From assembly GCA_035376985.1 (NCBI GenBank), contig DAOSSA010000010.1, forward strand, positions 5,247 through 69,246: a DNA stretch of 64,000 nucleotides, written 5' to 3'. Positions 8,898 to 16,051 of the stretch are shown piece after piece. Each line of letters opens with the position of its first letter. The stretch's first letter is position 1. This DNA is from Brevifilum sp029548365 (GTDB taxonomy: Bacteria; Chloroflexota; Anaerolineae; Anaerolineales; Anaerolineaceae). Below the pieces are notes generated by a model. The model had not been told where the DNA came from. It made no database searches and saw only the letters and a program-made list of their open reading frames with translations. The position numbers were made by a program, and so were the translations under genes.

Positions 8898-9434
8898 ATG
8901 AAACGCAGCCAGATTATGATTGGGATAGCGCTCATCGTTTTTGGATTAATCTCATTACTCAATGTGTTATTCCCAGGCATACACATTGGTCGCTTTATTG
9001 GCCCCTTGTTATTAATCGGTTTGGGACTGCTAATAATCCTTCATCCCTGGGTGGTTGGACCCGGCGTAAAGGTGCAGACCCCTTTTTTGGGTGATTTGCG
9101 TAAGGGCAGTGTTTGGGAAGTCACACGTCATGAAATATGGTGGTTTGTCGGATCGAATCGTTTAGATTTTACCCAAGCTGTTTTTCCAGAAGGGGATGGA
9201 GAAATAAAAATACTCGGTTTTGTGAACGATATCACCATCATATTGCCAGAAGATGTGGGACTGATGGTGGATTCCACGGCATTTTTGAACGATTACCATG
9301 GATTAACTGATAAACAGGAACGGTTCTTCAGCAATTTGCATGATGAAACTGCAAATTATTCCAAGGTAGAAAAAAGAGTGCATCTGCGCTCAATTGCTTT
9401 TGTTGCCGAAATTAGGATCAGAAAAGGATTCTAG
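8898..9434 (+). CDS. LiaF-like membrane protein
   Basis: This protein has 178 residues from the ATG at 8898, which has AAAGG (8887-8891) at good spacing. In-frame TTG 8880 and ATG 8892 are alternative starts. Two short transmembrane helices at about residues 5-50 resemble the LiaI/LiaF-like TM region. They are followed by a soluble beta-rich C-terminal domain (IKILGFVNDITIILPEDVGLMVDSTAFLND) like the LiaF or 'cell wall-active antibiotics response' domain. Members of this family restrain or sense envelope-stress signalling, usually beside a two-component system. None is adjacent here, so the role is open. Confidence 0.7.
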   Translation: MKRSQIMIGIALIVFGLISLLNVLFPGIHIGRFIGPLLLIGLGLLIILHPWVVGPGVKVQTPFLGDLRKGSVWEVTRHEIWWFVGSNRLDFTQAVFPEGDGEIKILGFVNDITIILPEDVGLMVDSTAFLNDYHGLTDKQERFFSNLHDETANYSKVEKRVHLRSIAFVAEIRIRKGF

Positions 9435-9462
9435 TTATCAAAATTGGTTTTTTTGATATAAT
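9435..9462 (+). promoter_or_regulatory. Promoter of the tyrS leader
   Basis: A perfect TATAAT at 9457-9462 lies 16 nt downstream of a -35-like TTATCA (9435-9440, four of six consensus bases). Transcription should start at about 9468-9469. That is the first base of the tyrosine-rich leader ORF, so the leader mRNA would be leaderless. Confidence 0.65.
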
Positions 9463-9468
9463 CTAACT

Positions 9469-9504
9469 ATGCAAAACCGCAGGAAATATTATTACGAAAG
9501 ATGA
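9469..9504 (+). CDS. Putative tyrS leader peptide with three consecutive Tyr codons
   Basis: This small ORF encodes MQNRRKYYYER, 11 residues, with TAT-TAT-TAC at 9487-9495 and TGA at 9502-9504. It lies at the predicted transcription start and ahead of an intrinsic terminator in the leader of tyrosyl-tRNA synthetase. The three Tyr codons, matching the amino acid of the downstream enzyme, suggest a ribosome-mediated attenuator. Stalling for lack of Tyr-tRNA would leave 9515-9522 free to pair with 9544-9550 and break the terminator. No Shine-Dalgarno sequence is possible if transcription starts at the ATG. The codon content, order and spacing are directly visible; translation and function are inferred. 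Confidence 0.7.
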   Translation: MQNRRKYYYER

Positions 9505-9514
9505 TGGTAAAAAC

Positions 9515-9550
9515 TCCGTTCTGGGCCGATGGCGCGCCTGGTGAGACGGG
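9515..9550 (+). promoter_or_regulatory. Candidate antiterminator pairing in the tyrS leader
   Basis: TCCGTTCT (9515-9522) can pair with AGACGGG (9544-9550), giving six Watson-Crick pairs and one G-U with a single bulged T. The right arm overlaps the 3' arm of the terminator stem (9549-9554), so the two structures exclude each other. A ribosome at the leader stop codon would cover the left arm; one stalled at the Tyr codons would not. Confidence 0.5.
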
Positions 9551-9563
9551 CGCGTTTTATTTT
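9533..9563 (+). terminator. Intrinsic terminator (attenuator) upstream of tyrS
   Basis: The stem CGCGCC (9533-9538) / GGCGCG (9549-9554) has a 10-nt loop and is followed directly by TTTTATTTT (9555-9563). A G-U pair at 9532/9555 can extend it. It lies after the leader ORF and 44 nt before the tyrS start, which is the expected place for a premature terminator. Very few other hairpins with a T-run were seen in this window. No T-box sequence is present. Confidence 0.75.
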
Positions 9564-9607
9564 GCTTGAAACAAGGTTGAGATTTACTTTACTGCAAGGA
9601 GAAGAGC

Positions 9608-10822
9608 ATGAACATTAACCAACAGGTCACATACTTAATGCGCGGTGTTGATTATGGAGATCCGGCAACATTTGAGGTGATGAAAAACGAATTGCGAGCC
9701 AGCTTAATCGAGGCTGATCGGACTGGAAAACCATTGCGGGTGTATTGCGGTTATGATCCGCGTACCTCTGATTTACACATCGGGCATACGGTGACCTTGA
9801 GAAAGCTGAGCCAATTTCAAGAGTTGGGGCACCAGGTGATCTTTTTGATTGGCACTTACACAGCTTTGATCGGCGATCCCTCGGATAAGGATAAACTTCG
9901 CCCACAGTTAACCTCCGAGGAAGCAAAAATAAATGCGGAAACCTATGCTGAACAAGCTTTTCGGATCCTGGACAAAGAAAAGACAGAAATTCGCTACAAC
10001 GCTGAATGGCTTTCCAAGCTGAATTTTGGGGAATTAATTCACCTTGCCTCAAATTTCACCTTACAACAATTTCTGTCTCGTGAAAACTTTCGCAAGCGTT
10101 GGGATGGTGAAGAACCGATTTATTTCCATGAATTTTTCTATGCCCTGATGCAGGGTTATGATGCCTATGCATTAGAAGCAGATGTCCAGGTCGGCGGTAC
10201 CGATCAGGTTTTCAACATTATTACTGCTGCACGCAAAATTATGACCTATCTTAAGGCTAAGCCCAACATTGGCATCATTTTGCCCATCCTTCCGGGAACA
10301 GACGGCGTATTGAAGATGAGCAAATCCTTGGGTAACCATATTCCCCTGAACACGACGCCCGAGGATATGTTTGGCAAGGTGATGAGCATTCCGGATACTG
10401 CAATGCCCAGCTATTCACGCCTGGTCACCCGCTGGTCGGTGGAGAAAATTGAACACTTTGAGCATGGCATTGACTTAGGCGAGATTCACCCGCGAGATGC
10501 AAAGATGGAACTCGCTGAAGAGATCACCGCTGCATTTTTCGATGAAGAAAAGGCACAGCATGCCCGGCAAGAATTTATCAACATGTTTCAAAAAGGGGAT
10601 CTGCCAGAATATATCCCTGATTTTAAACCGCGTGGCGAACCGCTTTTGTTAGAGATCCTGGTGGATAGCGGATTGGCGACCAGTAAGAGCCAGGCGCGCC
10701 GGCTGATTGAGCAAAATGGTGTAAAAATTGACGGCAAGGCTGTTGGCGATCCCTATGTACAGGTTAACCCTGACGCAATTATCCAGGTTGGGAAACGCCA
10801 CTTCATTCGGATAAAAAATTAG
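9608..10822 (+). CDS. tyrS: Tyrosyl-tRNA synthetase
   Basis: The 404-residue class I aminoacyl-tRNA synthetase charges tRNA-Tyr with tyrosine. HIGH is at residues 57-60 and KMSKS at 236-240. The tyrosine-pocket segment YALMQGYDAYALEADVQVGGTDQ lies between them, and an S4 RNA-binding domain closes the protein (SKSQARRLIEQNGVKIDG). The intact KMSKS and this length fit the TyrZ-type branch rather than the E. coli TyrS type, which has KFGKT. AAGGAGAAG precedes the ATG. Expression is probably controlled by the tyrosine leader-peptide attenuator immediately upstream. It converges on the SEDS-PBP gene. Confidence 0.97.
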   Translation: MNINQQVTYLMRGVDYGDPATFEVMKNELRASLIEADRTGKPLRVYCGYDPRTSDLHIGHTVTLRKLSQFQELGHQVIFLIGTYTALIGDPSDKDKLRPQLTSEEAKINAETYAEQAFRILDKEKTEIRYNAEWLSKLNFGELIHLASNFTLQQFLSRENFRKRWDGEEPIYFHEFFYALMQGYDAYALEADVQVGGTDQVFNIITAARKIMTYLKAKPNIGIILPILPGTDGVLKMSKSLGNHIPLNTTPEDMFGKVMSIPDTAMPSYSRLVTRWSVEKIEHFEHGIDLGEIHPRDAKMELAEEITAAFFDEEKAQHARQEFINMFQKGDLPEYIPDFKPRGEPLLLEILVDSGLATSKSQARRLIEQNGVKIDGKAVGDPYVQVNPDAIIQVGKRHFIRIKN

Positions 10823-10865
10823 CGATTATTTTTAGGATATTCCGGGAAGGCGATGGGCAGGGTTT

Positions 10866-13502
10866 CTACTCTGCAAAGCGGATTGCTTCTGTGATTAACG
10901 CCCTGCCAATATTCCTTGCCAGAATAGGCTCATCATGCTCTAACACGACAACAACCGCTAAAGGTTGTCCCTGCCAATCGGAAGATGTACCGGCGATGAA
11001 CCATGTGATCGTTTGCTGGTCTTCTGCTGAGACCGTTGATAGGACCTGCCAATAGGGGTAATTTGGAAGCCTGAGCAAATCGTTGACTTGATTGGCTGAA
11101 ACAGGATTAAGTGCTTCGCTGTTGGGCTGCAATTTCGGTAAGGTGCTCCAACCTTCGATGGGGTCATTGAAAGCATTAACGATCCTTGGTCCGGGCAACA
11201 TGCCCTGGCTGGAAATGGTACTGGCTGCCATCGCCATTTGTAGCGGACTGACCTTAAAGTTTCCCTCTCCCATGAAAAAGGCGTTTAAATCACTCGAATC
11301 CGCTGCAACAGCGTCAACAACGGGGAGGTGTAAACGGGGACTGGTGAAGAAACCCAGGTTGGAATAAAGATCGAGCAGTGTTTCGCTCCCGATATCTGCG
11401 GCGATTACCCCTTGAACTCCCAGGCACCCATTCGTTATGATTCCATGCCAGGTGAGAGGCTCATCAGGGTTGAGGGCGCAGTTAAGCTGGGCTACCCTGT
11501 TCTCAATTTCCTCCTGGGGTTCCTGTTCATGCCAGAGGATGTCTGGATCGATGGCAGCGATAAAGGGAAAAAGGGTCGCTCCCGGAGGGTAGAGACCCTG
11601 GGTAGCCCGATTGAGCAAAGGTGCGCGTTCATCCAGGAGTAATACATCCCAGTTCTCATGCAAATCAGCGGCATCAAAATATGGATGCGAAGCCATGGCC
11701 AGAATTTCCCCGGAGCTGGCGTTTATGATCACAATTGCCCCAGAATGCTCTGCTAAAAGGGTATCCGCTGACTGCTGAAGGTTAAGATCGAGTGTAAGGC
11801 GTGTATCCAATCCTGCAGGAGGCTGATTGTAAAGTACTCGTTGCCAGTACAGGGTTGAATACGGGTAGCCGGAGTTCCCCCGGAGATAGTCGAACATGGA
11901 GGCTTCAATTCCAGTTTGACCAAAAAGGGGGTTGGTATAACCGATCACCGGGTAGAGGGGGGTGTGGTAGCTTGTGCGGTTGAAACTGCCTGTTTGTCCG
12001 CTATTGGTGATGATGACCTGATTGTTTCGATCAACGATCTCGCCCCGCTCAACGAAACGATCATCGATGATCCAGCGTGGGTTTTCCGGTCTGTTGACCA
12101 GTGAAGGAGAAAACCAAAATCCCAGCAAGCTTGCTGCAATGATTTCAACAATTAGAACAGCAATCAGAATTGATCCGATCAAAGCATAACGTGGGAATTT
12201 AATAGTTGAAAATTCTTCTTTCGGTACCGTTTGATGGCTGATTGTCAGCAGGATCAGCACGCCCATAAACGATACCAGCAAAGAGGAGCCCCCATAGGAT
12301 AGAAATGGCAATGTAACGCCTGTGAGGGGCAGCAGGCCGATATTTCCACCGATAATGAGAATGCCCTGGGCTCCAAAAAGGAAGGTTAAACCCAGGGATA
12401 AATAGCGATGGAACGAGTTGTTGGTGGTGATGGCGATGCGCAAACTTCGATAAATTAAGATAATGTATAGAAGAATAATGACAGTGATCCCCAGCAGACC
12501 AATTTCTTCAGCCAAAGCTGAAAAAATAAAATCCGAGACGGCAACCGGGATCAAACCCGGGCTGCCCAGACCCTGGCCTGTTCCAAACAGGCCCCCTTCT
12601 GCGATGGCAATCATCGATTGGATAACCTGATAGGAAGCACCGGTTGGATCGCTAAAGGGTTTTACCCAGGTATTTATTCTCAGTTTAACAACATCGGAGA
12701 AGAAGTAACCTGCTACTCCTGCAAGGAGCATCAACACAGGCGTCAACCAAAGAAGCCAACGCCTGCCTCCGGAGGTGAACAACATAGCCAGGTAAACCAG
12801 CAAGAATATGGACGCAGTTCCTAAATCACCCTGGAAAACTAATAAAAGCAATGCAATGCCGGTGATCATCACCGTTGGCAGGAATGACTCGAAATTCTTC
12901 GTAGATATGGTTATCTGGTCTGTAAAATACCCTGCAAGATAGACGATCAATAAAATTTTTAATGGTTCGGATGGTTGAAAGTGGATTCCAAACAAAGACA
13001 ACCATCGGGCTGACCCTTCACCCTGGGGGTTCGTTCCCAGGAAAATGGTCAAACCGGTGAGTAACAAACCAGCCATCAACCAGATGTATTTGTAACGGCG
13101 TAAATATTGTAGAAAAGCTGGGAAGTAGAAACCGATCAATGTCAGCAAGCAGGCAATACTCAGCCAAACGGTCTGGCGCAGCCCAAGGATGGGAAAAAGT
13201 CGCCAAATGGTGAGCAAGCCTATTCCGCTCAGAAGTGCGACAACTGGCAATATGAAAGGGTCGCTATGGGGTAGTTTCCGGTTCGTTTGATGATTTAGAA
13301 TTGAAAACAACAGGCACCAAACGACCACGCCTATCCAATGTTGGAACTGGTATCGTTCGGACCCGGCGTGGTAACGGACAGCCGGTGTCAGCGTCAGGAT
13401 CAGGGCCAGGGTTATGATCACCAAACTTGCTATGACCATCAACCGGTTTTGAAGCTGTTTGTGATTAATGTTTCGATCCCTGCTTGAGAATAATCTTTGC
13501 AC
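10866..13502 (-). CDS. SEDS glycosyltransferase (FtsW/RodA) fused to a degenerate PBP transpeptidase domain
   Basis: This is an 878-residue fusion. Residues 1-415 form a ten-helix SEDS domain with the FtsW/RodA signatures VSDFIFSALAEEIGLLG (conserved Asp present) and PLTGVTLPFLSYGGSSLL, so peptidoglycan polymerase activity is plausible. After a further helix (about 435-460) comes a class B PBP-like region (RGEIVDRNNQVI, DLNLQQSA, GAIVIINASSGEILAMASHP). Where PBPs have PPGSTFK, this protein has PPGATLF: the nucleophile Ser is Ala and the catalytic Lys is Phe. The KTG box is also missing before ITWFIAG. It is last in an FhaA-FhaB-MTAP operon. I infer an inactive transpeptidase kept as an allosteric or scaffolding partner. 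Confidence 0.85.
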   Translation of the reverse strand: MQRLFSSRDRNINHKQLQNRLMVIASLVIITLALILTLTPAVRYHAGSERYQFQHWIGVVVWCLLFSILNHQTNRKLPHSDPFILPVVALLSGIGLLTIWRLFPILGLRQTVWLSIACLLTLIGFYFPAFLQYLRRYKYIWLMAGLLLTGLTIFLGTNPQGEGSARWLSLFGIHFQPSEPLKILLIVYLAGYFTDQITISTKNFESFLPTVMITGIALLLLVFQGDLGTASIFLLVYLAMLFTSGGRRWLLWLTPVLMLLAGVAGYFFSDVVKLRINTWVKPFSDPTGASYQVIQSMIAIAEGGLFGTGQGLGSPGLIPVAVSDFIFSALAEEIGLLGITVIILLYIILIYRSLRIAITTNNSFHRYLSLGLTFLFGAQGILIIGGNIGLLPLTGVTLPFLSYGGSSLLVSFMGVLILLTISHQTVPKEEFSTIKFPRYALIGSILIAVLIVEIIAASLLGFWFSPSLVNRPENPRWIIDDRFVERGEIVDRNNQVIITNSGQTGSFNRTSYHTPLYPVIGYTNPLFGQTGIEASMFDYLRGNSGYPYSTLYWQRVLYNQPPAGLDTRLTLDLNLQQSADTLLAEHSGAIVIINASSGEILAMASHPYFDAADLHENWDVLLLDERAPLLNRATQGLYPPGATLFPFIAAIDPDILWHEQEPQEEIENRVAQLNCALNPDEPLTWHGIITNGCLGVQGVIAADIGSETLLDLYSNLGFFTSPRLHLPVVDAVAADSSDLNAFFMGEGNFKVSPLQMAMAASTISSQGMLPGPRIVNAFNDPIEGWSTLPKLQPNSEALNPVSANQVNDLLRLPNYPYWQVLSTVSAEDQQTITWFIAGTSSDWQGQPLAVVVVLEHDEPILARNIGRALITEAIRFAE

Positions 13503-13504
13503 AA

Positions 13505-14371
13505 TTATCCCAGGTATTTTTTAACCAGTAGTGATCTTTTCTCGACTGCTGCGGGATCGATCGAATCGGGGTTGGTGATAAGTGAATTTTTCAAACCATC
13601 TTCGCAATCGCAACGAGAATCCGGGTCAATTAAAGAAACCATATTTTTAATTCCTGCCTGAGCAATGCCGATGTTTTTGAAGAGAGTTTGAGTGACCATC
13701 TCCACTGTTACCGGCTCTTGTGCGGTATGCCAGACATCATAATCGGTAACGTGTGCCATGGTGGCATAGCACATTTCTGCTTCACGCGCGAGAAACACTT
13801 CGGGAGAAGCTGTCATTCCGATAATATCCATACCCCATGACCGATATAGATTGGATTCGCCCTTTGTAGAAAAGCGCGGGCCCTCAATGGTGATGTAGGT
13901 TGCACCCCGGTGATAAGCGGCACCTGTTGCTTTGGTTGCTTCTTCAAGAACATCTGACAGCGATTCGCAAAACGGATCAGCAACGCTGACATGGGCGACC
14001 AACCCCGTTTCAAAAAAGCTACGCTGGCGCAGATGGGTAAAATCAAAGATCTGGTTGGGGATGACAATGTGTCCGGGAGCAAAGGATTCGCGCAGTGATC
14101 CACATGCGCTGACACTGACAACCCGGCGGACACCCAGGGATTTAAGGGCGTAAATATTGGCACGATATGGGACTTCGCTGGGTGGGAAAACATGACCGAT
14201 GCCATGGCGAGCGAGAAATGCTACCGGTTTGCCGGATAATTTCCCAATTGTAATCGGTGAGCTGGGTCGACCAAATGGGGTATCCACTTCAATTGTCTGG
14301 ATATCACGAAGCTCTTTGAAATTGTACAATCCAGACCCACCGATAACAGCTAATACAGGTGTTTCGTACAT
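13505..14371 (-). CDS. mtnP: S-methyl-5'-thioadenosine phosphorylase
   Basis: The enzyme has 288 residues from the ATG at 14371; ATG 14380 is possible but has no room for a ribosome-binding site. It phosphorolyses 5'-methylthioadenosine to adenine and methylthioribose-1-phosphate in methionine salvage. The N-terminal phosphate loop AVIGGSGLYNF, the VSACGSLRE strand, the FSTKGES segment and IIGMTASPEVFLAREAEMCYATMAHVTDYD are typical of MTAP-type trimeric phosphorylases. It lies between FHA genes and the SEDS-PBP gene with gaps of only a few nucleotides, an unexpected position for a salvage enzyme. A purine nucleoside phosphorylase activity cannot be excluded by eye. Confidence 0.92.
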   Translation of the reverse strand: MYETPVLAVIGGSGLYNFKELRDIQTIEVDTPFGRPSSPITIGKLSGKPVAFLARHGIGHVFPPSEVPYRANIYALKSLGVRRVVSVSACGSLRESFAPGHIVIPNQIFDFTHLRQRSFFETGLVAHVSVADPFCESLSDVLEEATKATGAAYHRGATYITIEGPRFSTKGESNLYRSWGMDIIGMTASPEVFLAREAEMCYATMAHVTDYDVWHTAQEPVTVEMVTQTLFKNIGIAQAGIKNMVSLIDPDSRCDCEDGLKNSLITNPDSIDPAAVEKRSLLVKKYLG

Positions 14372-14381
14372 GGTTGCCATC

Positions 14382-14813
14382 CTATCTTTTTTGTTGATTG
14401 ATTTGAATGTGGATTGTGACTTTACCTAATCTCAATTCATCGCCTTCTGTAACAACGATTGGGGCGTCGATCAGTGTATTGTTAATAAAAGAGCCGTTGG
14501 TTGAATTCAGATCTACTGCCCACCATTGTTTGAGATGATAGTAAAGTCTACAATGTCTGAGGGAAATGGTTTCATCGGAAATGGTAAAGTCACTGCTCGG
14601 GTCGCGCCCGATGATGATTTCGGTTTTTGTGAACTGCTTTTCAACCGGTTCCTGGTTGATGACAACCTGCAGGGTGAGCGGCGAAACCTGCGTGTTTTTC
14701 TGGTGAAAATGCGATTGCAAGTCTTTATAAATGGTAAAACCAATCCAACCAACGAAAAGATAGGTTAAGAGCAAAAATAGAATTCGCAGCGTCAGCGCAA
14801 GGATGGCATTCAT
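14382..14813 (-). CDS. Membrane-anchored FHA-domain protein (FhaB-like)
   Basis: The 143-residue protein has one N-terminal transmembrane helix (about 4-27), a short linker and a C-terminal FHA domain (about 48-140). The FHA domain shows the phosphothreonine-binding core: IIGRDPSSDFTISD, SLRHCRLYY, LNSTNGSFIN. FHA domains recognise phosphothreonine on partner proteins. Its start overlaps the stop of the upstream FHA gene by 4 nt. The layout (TM plus single FHA next to an FhaA-type gene and SEDS/PBP) recalls actinobacterial FhaB/FipA, although no Ser/Thr kinase or PstP phosphatase is adjacent. The phosphorylated partner is not known. Confidence 0.85.
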   Translation of the reverse strand: MNAILALTLRILFLLLTYLFVGWIGFTIYKDLQSHFHQKNTQVSPLTLQVVINQEPVEKQFTKTEIIIGRDPSSDFTISDETISLRHCRLYYHLKQWWAVDLNSTNGSFINNTLIDAPIVVTEGDELRLGKVTIHIQINQQKR

Positions 14814-15601
14814 TGGCCTGCAACTCCAGGGTTTTCTTCAAAATCATCTACACGCAGTACTGAGGTTTCAAAGGTCAATGTTGGTTCCTGGTTGTAGATG
14901 AGGCTGATCGTCCCAACGCGTATGACATCGCCGGCGTGTAAGGTTGCCCGGGAGATCCGTTGTCCATTTAGAAATAAACCGCCTGTCGAGCCGACATCAA
15001 AGATCGCAAAGTGATTTTTTATCGCCCTGAGCTGGGCGTGATGGCGCGATACATGGGGGTCTGTAAGAATTAGATCGTTGTTCGAATGTCGACCAATATT
15101 GATGACGGGTTTGTCTAACGGGTAGGTGGTTTTTCCGTCGATGATCAGCATCGCGTTTTCTGGCAAGGCGGGTTGCTCGTTGCCTTCTTTATCTTGAGCC
15201 ATTACGGCTGTATCCGAAAGTTGTTGATCAGCAGCAGAAAAATGAGCGGTGATTTCATAAGCGCCAATGGCAATTTCGGACTGCGGAACCAGCTCAATTC
15301 CTGGAGGTCTTGTGAAAAATACACCCACCGATGCTCCCATATCCAGGATCGATCCGGCAATTTCATCGAGGATATCCTGGTGCAATTGCCATTCGATCAA
15401 TTTTTCGGGTGAGACTTTCATCAAATACAGGTCCGGCGCGTGAAGGCTTCCAGTCTCATCGCTGATTGCATTGGCGCGCATCAGGCGAATTATTTGTTCT
15501 ACCAATGATTGGTGAGGTTGGTGCCCGGTGAAGAGTTTGGGCAGGTTTTTCTCAAAAAGGGCGCGTAGATGCGCTTCCAAGCGGTCAAAGCTCGTGTTCA
15601 T
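14810..15601 (-). CDS. FhaA-like protein (DUF3662 + FHA domain)
   Basis: The 263-residue soluble protein has an N-terminal DUF3662-type region (about 1-120: FDRLEAHLRALFEKN, then DLYLMKVSPEKL) as in actinobacterial FhaA. An acidic linker follows, then a C-terminal FHA domain (about 160-250) with NIGRHSNNDLILTDPHVSRHHAQL and GSTGGLFLNGQRI. In mycobacteria FhaA binds phosphorylated MviN and helps control peptidoglycan synthesis; the same role here is inferred only from the shared gene neighbourhood. It is the first gene of the minus-strand operon and diverges from the archease gene, sharing a palindromic -10. Confidence 0.85.
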   Translation of the reverse strand: MNTSFDRLEAHLRALFEKNLPKLFTGHQPHQSLVEQIIRLMRANAISDETGSLHAPDLYLMKVSPEKLIEWQLHQDILDEIAGSILDMGASVGVFFTRPPGIELVPQSEIAIGAYEITAHFSAADQQLSDTAVMAQDKEGNEQPALPENAMLIIDGKTTYPLDKPVINIGRHSNNDLILTDPHVSRHHAQLRAIKNHFAIFDVGSTGGLFLNGQRISRATLHAGDVIRVGTISLIYNQEPTLTFETSVLRVDDFEENPGVAGQ

Positions 15602-15615
15602 AATATCATTTCCGG

Positions 15616-15625
15616 TATAATTATA
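15616..15625. promoter_or_regulatory. Shared palindromic -10 of the FhaA and archease operons
   Basis: TATAATTATA provides overlapping perfect TATAAT hexamers on both strands (15616-15621 plus, 15620-15625 minus) inside a 37-nt divergent spacer. Predicted starts are near 15628 (plus, 11 nt before the archease ATG) and 15613 (minus, 12 nt before the FhaA ATG). Both transcripts would have very short 5' leaders. Polymerases could not occupy both at once, so the two operons may be mutually exclusive. Confidence 0.6.
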
Positions 15626-15638
15626 CTCAAGGAAGGCT

Positions 15639-16040
15639 ATGAACGGATATAAAGAGGTTGAGCATACTGCGGATATCGCATTGCAGGTTTGGGCAGAGGA
15701 TTTTTACACATTACTCATTCAGGCTGCAAAGGGGCTGTATGCCTTGATGGGGGTAGAACCTACCGTAGCACCAAGTCGCCAACGTCTGTTTACCCTTCCT
15801 CAGGGGAACAAGGAGACCATACTGGTTGATTTTTTAACAGAATTATTGTTCCTGGCTGAAGAAGATGGTTTGTTTCTGTCTGTTTTTTGCTTTGATGACG
15901 GTCAGAATGTGATTTCTGTTCGGTCAACCGGGCAAAAGATCCTGACCTGGAGCCGTGAAATAAAAGCAGTAACGTTTCACAATTTAAATGTGGAAACAAC
16001 CGATCAAGGCTTTTCAGCCACAATTACTTTCGATGTATAG
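15639..16040 (+). CDS. Archease
   Basis: The 133-residue protein is the activator of the RtcB RNA ligase, accelerating RtcB guanylylation and allowing multiple turnover. The N-terminal signature KEVEHTADIALQVWA, with the metal-ligand Asp, is characteristic. So are the central FLTELLFLAEEDGLFLS, the KAVTFHNL strand and the terminal ITFDV. Its length is close to the typical 140 residues. AAGGAAGG at 15629-15636 precedes the ATG. The rtcB gene follows after 11 nt, so the two form a two-gene RNA repair or splicing operon. Confidence 0.94.
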   Translation: MNGYKEVEHTADIALQVWAEDFYTLLIQAAKGLYALMGVEPTVAPSRQRLFTLPQGNKETILVDFLTELLFLAEEDGLFLSVFCFDDGQNVISVRSTGQKILTWSREIKAVTFHNLNVETTDQGFSATITFDV

Positions 16041-16051
16041 GAGGACCACCC

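Noticed and set aside
9435..9607. T-box riboswitch upstream of tyrS
   Set aside because: No T-box consensus (GGTGGNACCGCG-like) or specifier stem is present; the leader is too short. The Tyr-rich ORF plus terminator explains it better.
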